From Gautieria morchelliformis (taxonomy: Eukaryota > Basidiomycota > Agaricomycetes > Gomphales > Gomphaceae): DNA of 64,000 nt. The notes beneath the pieces were generated by a model, which searched no databases, was not told where the DNA came from, and worked only from the letters and a program-made list of their open reading frames with translations. The stretch spans positions 124,001 to 188,000 of the forward strand of contig WHVA01000165.1 of the NCBI GenBank assembly GCA_015179125.1, read 5' to 3'. Positions 22,892 to 34,964 of the stretch are shown piece after piece. How positions within the stretch are numbered: position 1 is the stretch's first letter; every line of letters starts with the position of its first letter. The translations under genes were made by a program, and so were the position numbers.

Positions 22892-24324
22892 GAGGCTTTT
22901 TATGGTGCACGGGGAGATGTGACCCATCCAGCGATGGAGCTCGTCAATGGTGAGGATCTTTTGCACAGCATTGACTGATTCTATAGGTGATCCATGTTCC
23001 ACTTTGTATAGTCCATCTCTGAGCAGTATCTTGCCCACAGTCGTGCCTTTTGCGTCTCGGATCGTGCAATGCTGATCACGTAGTAGTACGGCAAATCCAG
23101 CTTTATCACATCGCACTAGTGATATCAGTGTGAACGCCAAGTCCTGGCAATAAAGTACATCCTTCAGTGTTATGTGAGTTGTTGTCTTCCCGTTCAGGAT
23201 GACAACTCGCATGTCTCCAACGCCAGTCGCAGTGAAGATTGTCTGTTCGGCCATGGCAATTCTTTGGGGTGGGATTTCCTTGAAGGTGATGAACTGATGG
23301 CGATCTGGGGACATGTGAGTCGAGGCTCCCGAGTCGTAGACATCGACCTCGGTTCCTTTGTGATTGCTACTCTCCCGAGAGAGTATGTGACCGGCGAATG
23401 TGGTGGTGAAGGCCCACTCGCTGTCCTCGGTCACAGCATTTACTGACTTGCTCCCCTTTTTCTTATCGCCGTCCTTCTCCTTCTTCCCTTTTGATCTGCA
23501 ATCAGCTTTCATATGCCCCTTTTTTCCACATTTCCAGCACTCAATGTCTGACTTCCCGGCATTGTTAGAGCTGTCAGTACATCTGCCTTTTCCACGACCC
23601 TTCGCGACTGTGAGTGCACTCTCAGTAGCCTTAAGCTGCCGCTCCTCTATCTTGAGCCGTTCGAACTCGTCGAGTAGACTCTGGACGACTGTATCAGGTG
23701 TGAGTGTGACTTGCGCATGTGTGGCTGACAACGAGATAGTGTTGATGAGTGGTCGGTACCCTTTTGGCAACAATCCTAGAATCACGGTGACAAGGTCGTC
23801 CTCGGTAAGGCTGCATCCATCCCAGCTAACTGCTCTTGCATTTTCATGAGAGCTTTGAGGTGGGTGCGAACGTTCAACTCATCCTCACACTTCATCTCGT
23901 ACATCCTGCGCTGTATATCGACCTTGACTATGAGAGCTCTACTCTCGTGCTTTGCACATATCGCCTCCCAGATTTCCTTCGCTGAACCGAGCTTCTGAAT
24001 CTCTATCAAGAGTGAGTCCGGTATTGTCGTGAAAATCTGTGCAGTAATTAAGGCCTCGCGTTGGTGATATTCATCCCAACGCTTCTCTGCCCTCTCGAGT
24101 GCCTCCTCCTCGTCCTCATCCAGGACCTGGTTCGGAGGGTACGTCGGGATCGGGGCTGGTAACCGAGCTGTGCCATCGAGGTGTCGTAGCACACCCTTGT
24201 TTGCCACAAGGGTAGCCCTTGTCTGTATCTTCCACATTACCCAGTTCGACCCATCCCGGGCAAGCTTGGGAACTGCAAAGGACTTTGCACCGCTGGTAGG
24301 TACTATACTATCAGCAGGGCCCAT
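22892..24324 (-). pseudogene. Copia gag, protease and integrase zinc-binding region
   Basis: Minus-strand coding starts almost at the 5' LTR (MGPADSIVPTSG) and includes the copia gag core (WVMWKIQTRATL, IWEAICAKHES), the CCHC knuckle, the protease DSGAST motif and the HRWMGHIS histidine region of integrase, ending at the MITE. Part of the fossil element 17602-24565. Confidence 0.85.
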
Positions 24325-24328
24325 AACC

Positions 24329-24565
24329 TGAAAATGTCTTTGCGCAGCTAAAGACAGGTTATCTCAGTGAATGGCAGTTTCACTATGTATATAGTAAAGT
24401 ACCTAAAGACAGGTTATCTATGGGGACATGGTAAGTAAACTGTCTGTCCAACGACAGGTAAGTCTCACCTCAGTGAACGGCAGTTTCACTGAGGTGTGAC
24501 GATGTTCTAGCGAGATTATATAATGGCGTCATGGTCCGTGCGTTCTCTGCTTACTAACACTAACA
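24329..24565 (-). repeat. Copia 5' LTR
   Basis: A 237-bp repeat matching 17602-17833 at about 96% with one short gap. It contains the stem-loop at 24468-24494 (10-bp arms CCTCAGTGAA / TTCACTGAGG). It is followed by the target duplication GCTTG at 24566-24570. Confidence 0.9.
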
Positions 24566-24570
24566 GCTTG

Positions 24571-26379
24571 ATGCTCAACGGATTCATCGACGGGCCCATT
24601 GAGAGGCATATTGGTATGCTCCTTCCTTCGCTTTCCTCTGCTTCGCTTACTCTTGCATCTCCCCCTCTATGGTTTTCTCCGGCCATCCCTTCCTTTCTAC
24701 ACGCATCTTTGCCCTCATTTTTCTGCACCGCATCATTCTTCACCTCGTCAATCTTTTCCACTGTCACTCCCTTCAGTTCCTTGTCTTCTTCGGCTGGGCT
24801 CTTTAGTTCCTCCATTTCGTTGACTACATCTCCTGTCATTCTCACATCGTTATTGTCAACCTTTTCCCCTCTGAGGACTTCTTCGACTGCTTCGCCTTTT
24901 CATTGTTCTCTCTGGAGCTTGACTTCCCCACCATGGCACACACAGGAGCCCTGCGTCGGACTGGTGCACCGTGTTCATCCCTACAAGAATCCCGCGCTAT
25001 GAACTTGGGAATGCGGCAGGTATACCACTGGAATTACATGATCGCCGCATGAGAACACCGTTAGAATTGACATAAATGGCTGTGAGTTTATCACTAGAAT
25101 ACCTGTATCATACCACTGGTCTATACTAGATAAATACCCTGGTTTTAAATGTTATTTTGCCTTAATACCAATGCTACTAGCAATCAAATTCCATTCTAAG
25201 ATCAATGACTCTCAGTGATTCGCTACCTGAAACAAACCCACGGGTATGGGCGCTATACTACCGAAACATGTCTCGTGAGTATATCATGGAAACACCGTGT
25301 TTGACCCACCAGACGCAGTGCTTTGGCCACTGAAAATTCAGTGGGCTGAACCACGGGCTTTCAATGGGTTTACTTCCCACAGTAATGTGGTAGGTACAGA
25401 ATCCCCACTAGACACAACATAGATAGCATAACCCACCTATCTATTGTGTCTAGTGGGGATTCTGTACCTACCACAACGGATCTTTGGGAGGCACTTCTTG
25501 GTCAGGACGTTAAGGTGATCCGTAGGTACCAGAACCGAGGGATACTATGGCGCGACGACAGACTTCTATGAAATGTATGGGCTTATCCCAGACGATAGGT
25601 TCGTTCTCAAACCATCATCTGTCCATCTCATGCATCCACACCGATGGAAAACCAATGGAAATAGTCTCAGCTTCAGAATCAGCCATATGTTCTTGCCACG
25701 CATATTGCCGCTCATGCCCCAAGCATGGATGTCCCATTCCACCCTCCAACTTCACTGTGCCGCCGGCGGGAGAGGCGTGACGTCTTGTCTGAATATTAGA
25801 GGGAGGATGATTATTTTCTCTCCTTTTGCGCATCGACATATTTCTCGCAGTTCTCAGCAGCCATGTCGTGAACTACAGAGAAATTGGTAGGAGATCAGAA
25901 GGATACACAGTGCGTTACCCTCAGACAATTGACGGAAGCCCACCCCTCACCCTTCACAATCCAGTGGCTTTGAACGTGGAGGCATCGCCCGCGTGAGGTA
26001 CCTGACCATTCTCTCCGGGTGATTGGCTAGGGATTAGTCCCTCCGTAATTAAATTTAAGGTGGCCTGCGCAAAAAAATAGGGAATAAGGTTACTCCCCTC
26101 TTCCAGAAAAGTATAGGAATTGTTGTCAGTTTCCGTGCGGCCGGCGCGCTGGCTCTAACTGTTGACGTCATCATCATCTTCGTCCCGGCGTTTCCACCCT
26201 CTAAAAGTGCAAATAGATGGTACATCGCCAGAGGGTATTAGACATCGACTAATAGTCATGGGGAGGCTTCGTCGGCGCTGTCAAGAGATATGAGATTTGT
26301 TGCTGATACAGGTATAGGAAAGGTTGCTCACGGCAGCAGGCATTTTCGGGCTTACAATCCTCATTAGGAGGGCAGCGTA
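24571..26379. other. Gap between copia and zinc transporter, no firm gene
   Basis: No gene is supported with confidence. An acidic, lysine/glutamate-rich minus-strand frame abuts the copia insertion site at 24566 (about 24570-24880) and could be the end of a host gene cut by copia, but nothing in it is recognisable. A long hairpin lies at 25386-25475. Confidence 0.5.
25386..25475. repeat. Inverted repeat with about 38-bp arms
   Basis: The left arm begins TGTGGTAGGTACAGAATCCC and the right arm ends with its complement, GGGATTCTGTACCTACCACA. Arms are about 38-40 bp with one 2-base offset and a loop of about 9 bases around CATAACCCA. It may be a tiny MITE or fold-back remnant; no clear target duplication. 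Confidence 0.85.
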
Positions 26380-28190
26380 TCAGGCAGTAATGTTCTGGGT
26401 TGGTCTGCAGACATTCGTTAGCACAGCCGCGTGAGAAATCAAGATGGTACGCACCGTCAAAGACTCCTTAGATGGGACGTTTTCTTCCATCTGAAATTCA
26501 GGCTGGATGGTACCGGAATGCACACCGTGATTATGAAGGACCTTGCGAATGTTACGTGCGACATGCACATACTTGCTTGTATGAGGTACCCAAACATGGA
26601 CAGAAGCGACGATTTTGTTCTCCGAGAGTTGCCAAACGTGGAGCTCGTGGACAGAAATAACACCGTCGACCTGTTGAATGTCTTCACGAATGCTTTCGAG
26701 GGATATAGTGGCAGGCACTGCCTGTAAGAGAATTAAGGATGCTTTGCGAACTTGAACAAATTGAATCAGGCGAGAACGATGGAAGTTGGAAATTGACTAA
26801 CCCAACGGTAAAACTGGGGTGAAAATAATGCCTGCGATGACTAGGCTGACGGCTGGATCAAAGTAGTATTTGTACTTCCAGGCTGACAACCATATGATAA
26901 GACCCGTTGCGATAACGCCGACATTACCCAGCGCATCGCCAAAGACATGAAGAAGAAGGGCACGCATATTCATAGAGCCATGAGAACCACTGTGAGCGCC
27001 ATTGGTACTCGGACTGTGCGTCGCTGGGACGTTTCGCCCACCCTCAAAGTCTTGGACCACAATCTGAAGTTCGTGGTCGTCCCGGATCTCTTTGATCGAA
27101 TGCTCCGCAATGTCTATCGATACAGTCCGGGGTGGCTGTTCATGAACCATATCATCCCCATGCGTTTGTTCATGAGCGATGGCTGAAAGTGAACGGCCAT
27201 CGTACTCGATGCTGATACGGCCTCTGTGTCCTATGAGGGATCCGGGCTTATACTCAAAGTCTTGTACAGGCAGAGCAGGAGCTGCTCGTGCCACGACTGG
27301 CATGACGTCCGTGGTTGTGCTCATGGTTTTAAGGTCCGGGTTGGACTCGGACGGAGTCTCTCCGTGTGAATGACTGTGTCCAAGGTCTCGTGCATGCCGA
27401 GCAGCAGCTGCTCGTGCCACGACTGGCAGGACGTTAGCCGTTGTGCTCTCAGTTCTATGGTCTGGGTTTGACTTGGACGAAGTCTCTCCGTGTGAGTGAC
27501 TGTGTTCTGCGACAGTGCTCCATGACACAATATTCTTCCAGACTCGTAAAAATTGTCATACCATGGAATAGAAACATTCCCAGGATATTTGAGGCCAGCC
27601 CCAGGCACCCAACAACGACGATCAACTTCGGATGAGATACGTCTGGTTTGCTCTATGTCAAGCCATGGCTTTCGACGTTAAATGGCAGCAATAGAATCAA
27701 ACCTGGCCGGGCAAAGAAACGCTGAAGGGCCTCGATGAAAATAGAGAAGCATAATGCGAGGAGGAAGACGCCATTTATAAGCGAGGCCACGATCTCAGCA
27801 CGGTGCCACCCATAAGAATACTTTGGGGATGCTTTGTTCTTCGAAAGCTGAAGAAGGGCCGAAGGAGTGTTAGTTCATCCATTGGAGACATTCCCGGGAC
27901 CTACACAAACGTACTTTAATCGCGCATAATGCTACGATCAAGCCTATGACATCACTTTGAGCAGCTTTAGACAATGAATCTAGTAAAAATATTGCGACGA
28001 GTACACACTTGAGCATGTGGAAGCTGTCCGCGACCAGTGCTAGCGATCCTACGGCATTGCCTTGAATTTCCCAGAATCAGTCGCAAAGCGTGGCCAAGCT
28101 TAGCTGTAGTTTACCAACGATGAGCTCGACGAAGAAGAAGACGACGTCGATGGCAAGGAGTATACGGATTTTGGTCGCTCGGGAAGGCAT
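26380..28190 (-). CDS. CDF-family zinc transporter (ZRC1/COT1-like)
   Basis: A proton-coupled zinc exporter of the cation diffusion facilitator family; fungal relatives load zinc into the vacuole. Seven exons (28190-28115, 28060-28009, 27954-27915, 27847-27703, 27642-27562, 27506-26802, 26750-26380) give one open frame of 489 residues, normal for the family. The ATG at 28190 opens the first membrane segment (IRILLAIDVVFFFVEL). The two zinc-binding HxxxD sites are present: SFHMLND in segment 2 and HVFGDALGN in segment 5. Between segments 4 and 5 lies a long His-rich loop in which a block of 42 residues starting HSHSHGET is tandemly duplicated. A cytosolic C-terminal domain follows (VHELHVWQL). 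It converges on no neighbour; 3.4 kb of gene-poor DNA lies upstream. Vacuolar location is inferred from the family. Confidence 0.92.
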
Positions 28191-31100
28191 GATGGAGGTT
28201 ATTAGCCACGATATGAACTAATGTCGCTTGCAGTGGCAAGCACTTGATCTAAACAAGAGCACTTTTATTGCCCCGGCGGATGTGTTAGAGTACGAAGGGA
28301 ACATGCGTGCGTGCTTCCTCTAGTGAGCGACGTCATATTCATATGACGCTTAATTCGCCAATATAAGGATTGCTGAATGAAAATGAGAACCAAACAACAT
28401 AAACGTAAATACCTTGGGCCTTCAATACTAGTGGGGTTCAACGGAAAAAAACTGCCGCTCGGGCCTTTTGGTCTTCCGGAGCTCTGACAGCTCTGAAAAC
28501 ACATATCCTAGTCACCATCGACGGTCCTGCGAAAAATAATTCTGCCTCAAAAATGAGAAGTCCATATCCACGGAATTGTAGACCCAGGAAGTCGTGCGGA
28601 TCCACAATTTCGCCTCAGGACTATTAAGTGAATGAACACCCATGAGAGTCGATAAGTATTATAAGACAAGATGCAAAGATACAATCCGGTAGAAGGATAC
28701 ATGTTGCAGTCCTGCCGTCCAAAGTCACTGGCGATTGATCGATCATCATATTGCTTACATAAGCGCTCAGCATACTTCCTCCTCGTAAGTATGTCACTCT
28801 TGACACTGCTAGGAACGTGAGGAGTCTAATAAGCACGCAAGTCAGTTTCTAAATTTTATTAACAGAACTTAATGTATCTCGGGATTCATAATTTTCTCGT
28901 CGGTTGGACTTGGGTCTCCTAGGCTGAACTAATATTCCATGGGTCGCCATAATTCTCCAGGACTAATCCTGACGAAAAACGGGCTGTCTACATCCGACAG
29001 ACTGGTAACCTAGACTGCCGAATTTTCCAGGGAGCTTACAATAAATATGAGGGCCTGCCGAAGATACGATCGATGGAACCCCGCGGGGATCTATACACGA
29101 CGTGGAGATGTTGCATTCACGACTCTGCTTATCGCTGGCTCGTCCCCGCTTCTCTCTGTGTCATGCGTTGCTTTGCACATGCTCCACTGTCGTTCTTCCC
29201 CACCCTCAGTGCCATGCCAGGCTGGCAATTATTACGTCGCAGGCTAACCCGGTCCCCTTCGCCAGCATGCTTTCCCCATGCTTCCGCGCCATGGAGCCGT
29301 ATGGTTCAATACTCACCTCGAAAGGCCTCGAATTGAGGTCCATGGTCTTGAATGGATCCCCAGATTGCTTATTAGGAATCTGAGCTAGATTCCGACTCGT
29401 TGTCCCCGTACGGGCATTTGCAATCGCCTTGATGGAGATTGTATACATGTTGGATCAAGCTAGTACCGCAATCCTTTCTAAGCTGGACACCACGATCAAG
29501 AAGGATCCAACCAGCTCGGGTATGTGTGTAATTCACGTGGTAATATTGGATGCTGCTGCCAAGGAGGAGGAGTGAAATTATCGAAGAAAATCACAGGCCG
29601 AGGTGAATAGAATCCTAGCGCGATCTACCATGATCTCTACCTACGACCATGCCAAGCGTAGACACCGGCCTCTCCTTCTGCTGGCCTCTTCGTCTATTTC
29701 ATTACCAAGAACGACGCCACTGGCGCACTGGCAGCCGTAGGTACATACACGCTGTCATTCACAACCCAGATCTAGACGTGGCCAAATCCCGCTCGACCTC
29801 GTCCTGTAAGTCATCCGGGGCAGACATATCCAAATAAGTGGTCAAAGCCCAACTATACCGTTGTTCTGCTTTGCGTGTTGCCGTCATCTTGCGAACTTCT
29901 AGATGGTGGCCCCCGTCCGAACTTCTCGACCTAGCTATCAAAATGATACACCATCCAGCAGCACCGTCATTTGTTGTCACGCAATTGCCGACAAGCCCAT
30001 CACCTCGACTGAAATCTGGCACTTGGTTTAAATGTATGCCCTCTGCTGGACACGCTGTTTACTTGGAGCAAACTTACAAGACCTCAGACGATCTCATTAA
30101 CGTGATTCTCACCATGCTCTGCTGTGACCTTGATTCTTGGGTTATGCGCCAGCAAACACGGGAAACAAATAGTCAACTAGTTGGCCATTCATGATCTCGA
30201 GAAATGCACACCGATGCGTCACCGATTCTCGAAGAGAGCGAGGTGATGTAACCTGGCAAAAATAGCAAAACTTGTGCCACTTACTGGAGAAGGCGAAGGC
30301 TAGATTTCTGCTGCCATTAAGCTCTATCTATGCTTTGGTTGATTGTACAGTGAAGCCGAGTGGGATGACCTTGACAGACAAGAATAGATCGCATCCGATA
30401 CTTGCGGTAGGAGTTCGGCACACCAGGCACCAACATGGACTCCGGCTTGGGAGTACTGTATAAGGTCTATGGCAACGATATCTCACCAGAAGACTCATGG
30501 AGGAGATCAGAAAGAGGGAGCCTAGGGAAGATGTGGGATATCCTGGGCGGTGGGAGGAGAATGTAGGGATTTGGCTGTGTCCTGTAACGTCAGGACGACG
30601 TACTACGACATGCCAGTAATGATGCTTGTGCTAGGCATGTTAAACGCATGGGACTTGAAAGATGAGACAATTACTCTGGGAAAAGCTGAACGTGCGCGAG
30701 ATGGACCCTGAGGGGAAGAGAGTGAAAGGACGCCCCTATCACAAGGCAAGATTAGCGTAACGCAGCCGGTGATATAGCGAGAACCTTAACTACAGCGGAA
30801 GAAGCAGCCATACGGTTCTGCCAAAGGTGATCAGCGAAATATGCAATTCCGATAAGGTGGTGAGCCGTGGCCCCACCGTGATCGCCGTGGTTGTCGCAAG
30901 CTGCAGATCCGATACTCGCAGGCGACAGCGACGCGATAGAGAGTGGATCAGCGGGTCCCCGCTGCACATGGTGGTTGGGCGCTGAGGCTGACGACGAGAT
31001 GAAATGTGACGAATATCGGGCATGTGACGGTCACGCCATCACCACTCACCCCCAGTCTGGAGCGTATACATACAGCCACCGTCTCGGTGCACGTGACACG

Positions 31101-31572
31101 CCGCGCGCGTATGGCAAGCCACCAGCTTTATCGACCTCGCCGGGGCTGGGTGTCCCCGTCCCTCAGCTGCCGGCAAGTTGCGTGATGGTCGAGGTAGGCC
31201 TTTTCTTTTCCAACCCATTGTACATATTAGACGCCCCCGCGGACAACACTATCTTACACTCTCAGTTCCCGTCAATGACCCGCCGACTAAGCTAACATGA
31301 TCCATCTCGTCCCTGTGCGTGTGAGAAGGGACGCGCCTGCCCTGCACGCTTTGAGGAAGGACGCGCTTACCCTGCCAGCTTCTTATCCGTGCCTTGCATT
31401 CTACTCTCCTGGCAATTGCATGCGTATGCTTCGAATAACGAATTACAGAAGCCCCGTGACTTTTCTTTTGACGCTTAACCTACTTCTTATACAATTGCTC
31501 ATGTACTCTCCATCCTTGCACCTATCTGCCCCCTCTTCCCCTCTCTCCCTCTCCTCCAAATAGCCGCTCACA
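28191..31572. other. Gene-poor stretch upstream of two transporters
   Basis: About 3.4 kb between the divergent zinc and oligopeptide transporters. Short frames around 29.05-30.2 kb and 30.9-31.3 kb show no recognisable domain, and none links into a convincing spliced model. A decayed gene in 29-30.2 kb cannot be excluded. The last few hundred bases before 31573 are pyrimidine-rich, as is common just upstream of basidiomycete start codons. Confidence 0.5.
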
Positions 31573-34500
31573 ATGTCTGTGGTCGACGACGAGAAGCAGA
31601 GCGTACATGCCCAAGACGCCATATACGCCGAGGAGGTCAAGCATGGCACCGTCGAGATCACCGACGAGGCCATCGCGGTCAGTGTCCATCCACGTCCCTG
31701 CCCTTTGTCTCCATCCTCACCCCGTCCCAGGAAGTTACAGGAGCCGTCGGCTGGGATGACCCCAATCTCGACAGGAACATGGTCGTCCTCGAGGACGACT
31801 CCCCTTACCCAGAAGTTCGAGCTGCTGTCGCCAACACCGATGACATAGACATGCCTGCAAACACTCTCCGAGCATGGGTCATCGGTATCATGTTCGCCAT
31901 CCTAGTCCCAGGTATCGTCCATTCCATCTTCCGCCCCGTCTTCTTTCATCTCACCTCACCTCCCAGGACTTAACCAGTTCTTCTTCTTCCGTTTCCCCTC
32001 TATTACCATTCAAACCATCGCCGCACAGCTCATGATCTTCCCTGTTGGTCGTCTCTGGAGCCACCTTATGCCTAACAGAAAGCTTTTCGGCCTCTCCATC
32101 AACCCTGGTCAATATACTGTCAAGGAGCATGTGTCAGTCTCACCTTACCTAGCCCCTTGACCCTTCAGACCGACGTGCTTTATTTCCTGCTCCCTAAAGC
32201 TTGACTACCGTCATGGCAACAGTTGCAGGCCAGGTGGGTAACTGTATGCCCAAATCCTACCGCAATTGACGCCCATCGTTTCCCCCCGTATGCCAGAGTG
32301 CATACGCTACAGATATCATCGCTGTCCAGCGCGTATTCTACCACCAATCCTGGAGTTTTGGTTGTGCGTTTCATCCAACCCTAGCTGCATTCTCCCGCTG
32401 ATCACCATTCAAAGACCAATGGTTGATCGTCATGTCCACCCAGTTGATGGGATTTTCGCTAGGTGGCGCTGCTCGCCGATTCCTGGTTTCCCCGCCGTCA
32501 ATGAGTAGGTCCCACTGCCGCATCGCTAGTGGCACATTCTGACACTCTTCTAGTCTGGCCGACCGATCTAGTTTCCTGTGCCCTCTTCAACACCCTCCAC
32601 TCGCAATATTTCTCCGGACAGGGGAATCGTGCCGGCATTTCTCGGGAACGCTTTTTCCTGTACGCTTTCCTAGGTTCATTCTTTTGGTATTTCCTCCCGG
32701 GCTATCTCTTCCAAGCGCTTTCCTATTTTGCCTGGGTTACCTGGATTTTCCCAAAGAGTGCTACTATCGGCGCTCTTTTTGGTTACCACCGCGGCATGGG
32801 CATGTCGGTTATTACCTTCGATTGGGCCCAAATTGCATACGTTGTTTCGCCTCTGGCATCGCCCTGGTAAGCCGCTTTATTTTTAGCACAATCACTCCCC
32901 ACTGAATTCAAATCAGGTGGGCCGAAGCGAATATATTCGCAGGCTTTGTTGCCATCTTCTGGATCATCGCACCCGTCGTTTATGCACGTATTCATTTATC
33001 AATCAGATGATGCATGTCCTAATGCCCCCTCGCAGTTCACTAACACATGGTACAGTGCGTACCTCCCGATTTCCACTAGTAACAGCTACGACAACACGGG
33101 AGCCCTGTACAATGTCACCCAGATCGTCACGGCAGACTCGGTCCTCGACCTCGCCAAGTACAAGGCGTACAGTCCGCTGTTCCTCTCGTGAGCCCTTCCC
33201 TCGCAGGTTTCTGGTGCAGACGTCCTCACTCACACGTCTTTGCATGTAGCGCGACATTCGCAATGGCGTATGGGGTGTCCTTCGCATCCATCACTGCCAC
33301 GATTGTACACACCTTCCTCTATTTCCGGAAACAGATTGCGGTTCAAGCCCGTCGCTCCCTCCACGAGCAGCCTGACATTCATGCTCGGCTCATGTCGCGC
33401 TACAAACAAGTCCCTGAATGGTGGTATGCTGTCATTTTCGTCAGCATGTTTACCTTTGGTGTCGTAGCCATTGAGGTTTGGCCGTACGTAGCGCCTCTTT
33501 TGTTAATGACCTGGAGAAGGCTCACCTGTGTACATGCAGAACCCAAATGCCGGTCTGGGCATTTGTACTGGCATTGCTCATCTCTTTCGTTTACACCATC
33601 CCAATTGGCATGATTCAAGCAATTACTAACCAACAAGTTGGCCTGAAGTAGGCGTTGCCTCTTCACTCTTGTCTCTGTAACGACTCACGATGTCTACAGC
33701 GTTATTACGGAGCTTATCATTGGCTATGCTCTTCCTGGTCGTCCGATCGGTAAGCCCTTCTCTTTCCCCTTAGACTAAGTTGTCAATCACACAAATAATA
33801 GCAATGATGCTTTTCAAGACCTGGGGATATATTACAATGGTCCAAGCATTGTCCTTCACGTCTGGTATGTCCCCCCTCTTAGCATTTTTTCGCGCCACCC
33901 CGCGCTCACTGCTGTTTTTTTTTTTCAGACTTCAAGCTTGGTCACTACATGAAAGTCCCCCCACGGCCCATGTTCTGGGCACAAATCGTCGCCACCGTGC
34001 TTGCAGGTACCACCCAACTCGGCGTGCAGGCTTGGATGTTTTCCCACATTCCGGAGATTTGCACCCCGACACAGAAAAACGGTTTCTTCTGCTTGAGCAC
34101 ACAGGTGTTCGGCACTGCTAGTATAATCTGGGGCGTCATTGGCCCCAGCCGTCAATTCTCCTCAGGCCAGATTTACCAGTAAGACCGCCACCCTCCAACC
34201 ACAATAAGCGAACACTAAATTTTCCGTATTTCAGCGGCTTGGTGTTCTTCTTCCTTGTTGGCGCTGTCTTACCCGTCATCCCGTGGATGATCACTCGCAA
34301 GTACCCGTCGTCGTGGGTCCGCTACATCAACTTCCCAGTACTCCTTTCAGGCACAGGATCGATCCCCCCTGCGACTGCCGTCAACTTTGTACCCTGGGCT
34401 CTCGTTGGTTTCATCTTCCAGGTAAGTACGGTCTCTGTGAGCTGCCTCGAACAACCATTCTGATCAACATCGGCCCTTCAGTACGTTATTCGCCGACGTC

Positions 34501-34742
34501 ATTTCAGCTGGTGGGCGAAGTATAATTATGTCCTCTCGGCTGGGCTGGATTCGGGAGTTGCCATTGCGACGATCGTTATTTTCTTTTGCTTGGAGTATCC
34601 CTTGAATGGCGCAATTGGTATCAATAACGTCCAACGGTGGTGGGGAAACCTTGGTTTTCAAAATACGGCAGAATATAATGTCGCGACCGTGGCCATCAAG
34701 AGCATTCCAGATGGACAAAAGTTCGGACCCACATCGTGGTGA
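31573..34742 (+). CDS. OPT-family oligopeptide transporter (isp4-like)
   Basis: A plasma-membrane proton-coupled importer of small peptides, OPT family. The ATG at 31573 starts an acidic cytosolic tail ([14 protein letters not shown]), followed by more than ten short introns and many hydrophobic segments. Family signatures are clear: [12 protein letters not shown] (NPG motif, about 32.1 kb), the aromatic [16 protein letters not shown] region near 32.6 kb, [10 protein letters not shown] (KIPPR-type motif, about 33.95 kb), [23 protein letters not shown] and a C-terminal [16 protein letters not shown] ending at the TGA at 34740. The size, close to 800 residues after splicing, fits the family. 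It converges with the HAUS3-like gene, whose end is about 220 bp away. Substrate is not predictable from sequence; glutathione, peptides or siderophore-like peptides are all known in the family. Confidence 0.9.
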
Positions 34743-34964
34743 TGCCTGAAACGACTGCTGTAATCTGTTGTACTATATTCGTCGATGATTCTATTGCTTT
34801 GCTGTGATTTGCCAATTTCTAGCTTCAAGCTTTGCCATGCCGACTTGCACAAGGTTGTGTATAACTAAGAACGGCTTAGAGTCATCATCTGGATAGTCTT
34901 GTCCAGACGTCTACGCGTGCGACTGTCTTTTAGAATGTCCTACAGTAGCTATTAGTCTTGCTTG

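Larger units (their letters stand above)
17602..24565 (-). mobile_element. Ty1/copia retrotransposon with three nested insertions
   Basis: LTRs at 17602-17833 and 24329-24565 (TGAAAATG..CTAACA), with a 5-bp target duplication GCTTG at 17597-17601 and 24566-24570. Coding is on the minus strand in the copia order: gag with CCHC knuckle (CWKCGKKGHMKADC), protease (DSGAST), integrase zinc-binding region and core, reverse transcriptase, RNase H. Three later elements sit inside it: 22488-22888 (MITE), 20207-21477 (solo LTR of the gag-only family) and 19054-19550 (solo LTR of another family). The two LTRs differ at roughly 4% of positions, making this older than the gypsy element near the right end. 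It is a fossil, broken by the three insertions and some smaller coding breaks. Confidence 0.92.

Noticed and set aside
24516-24845. Acidic minus-strand frame running into the copia LTR
   Set aside because: It crosses from unknown DNA into an LTR. Low complexity and no known domain, so it is noted only as a possible interrupted gene.
29047-30194. Several short plus-strand frames between the two transporters
   Set aside because: No domain, no consistent splice model and no similarity that I recognise. Not enough for a gene call.
31573-34742. Several separate small genes in the OPT region
   Set aside because: All the short frames fit consecutive exons of a single OPT transporter with short introns.
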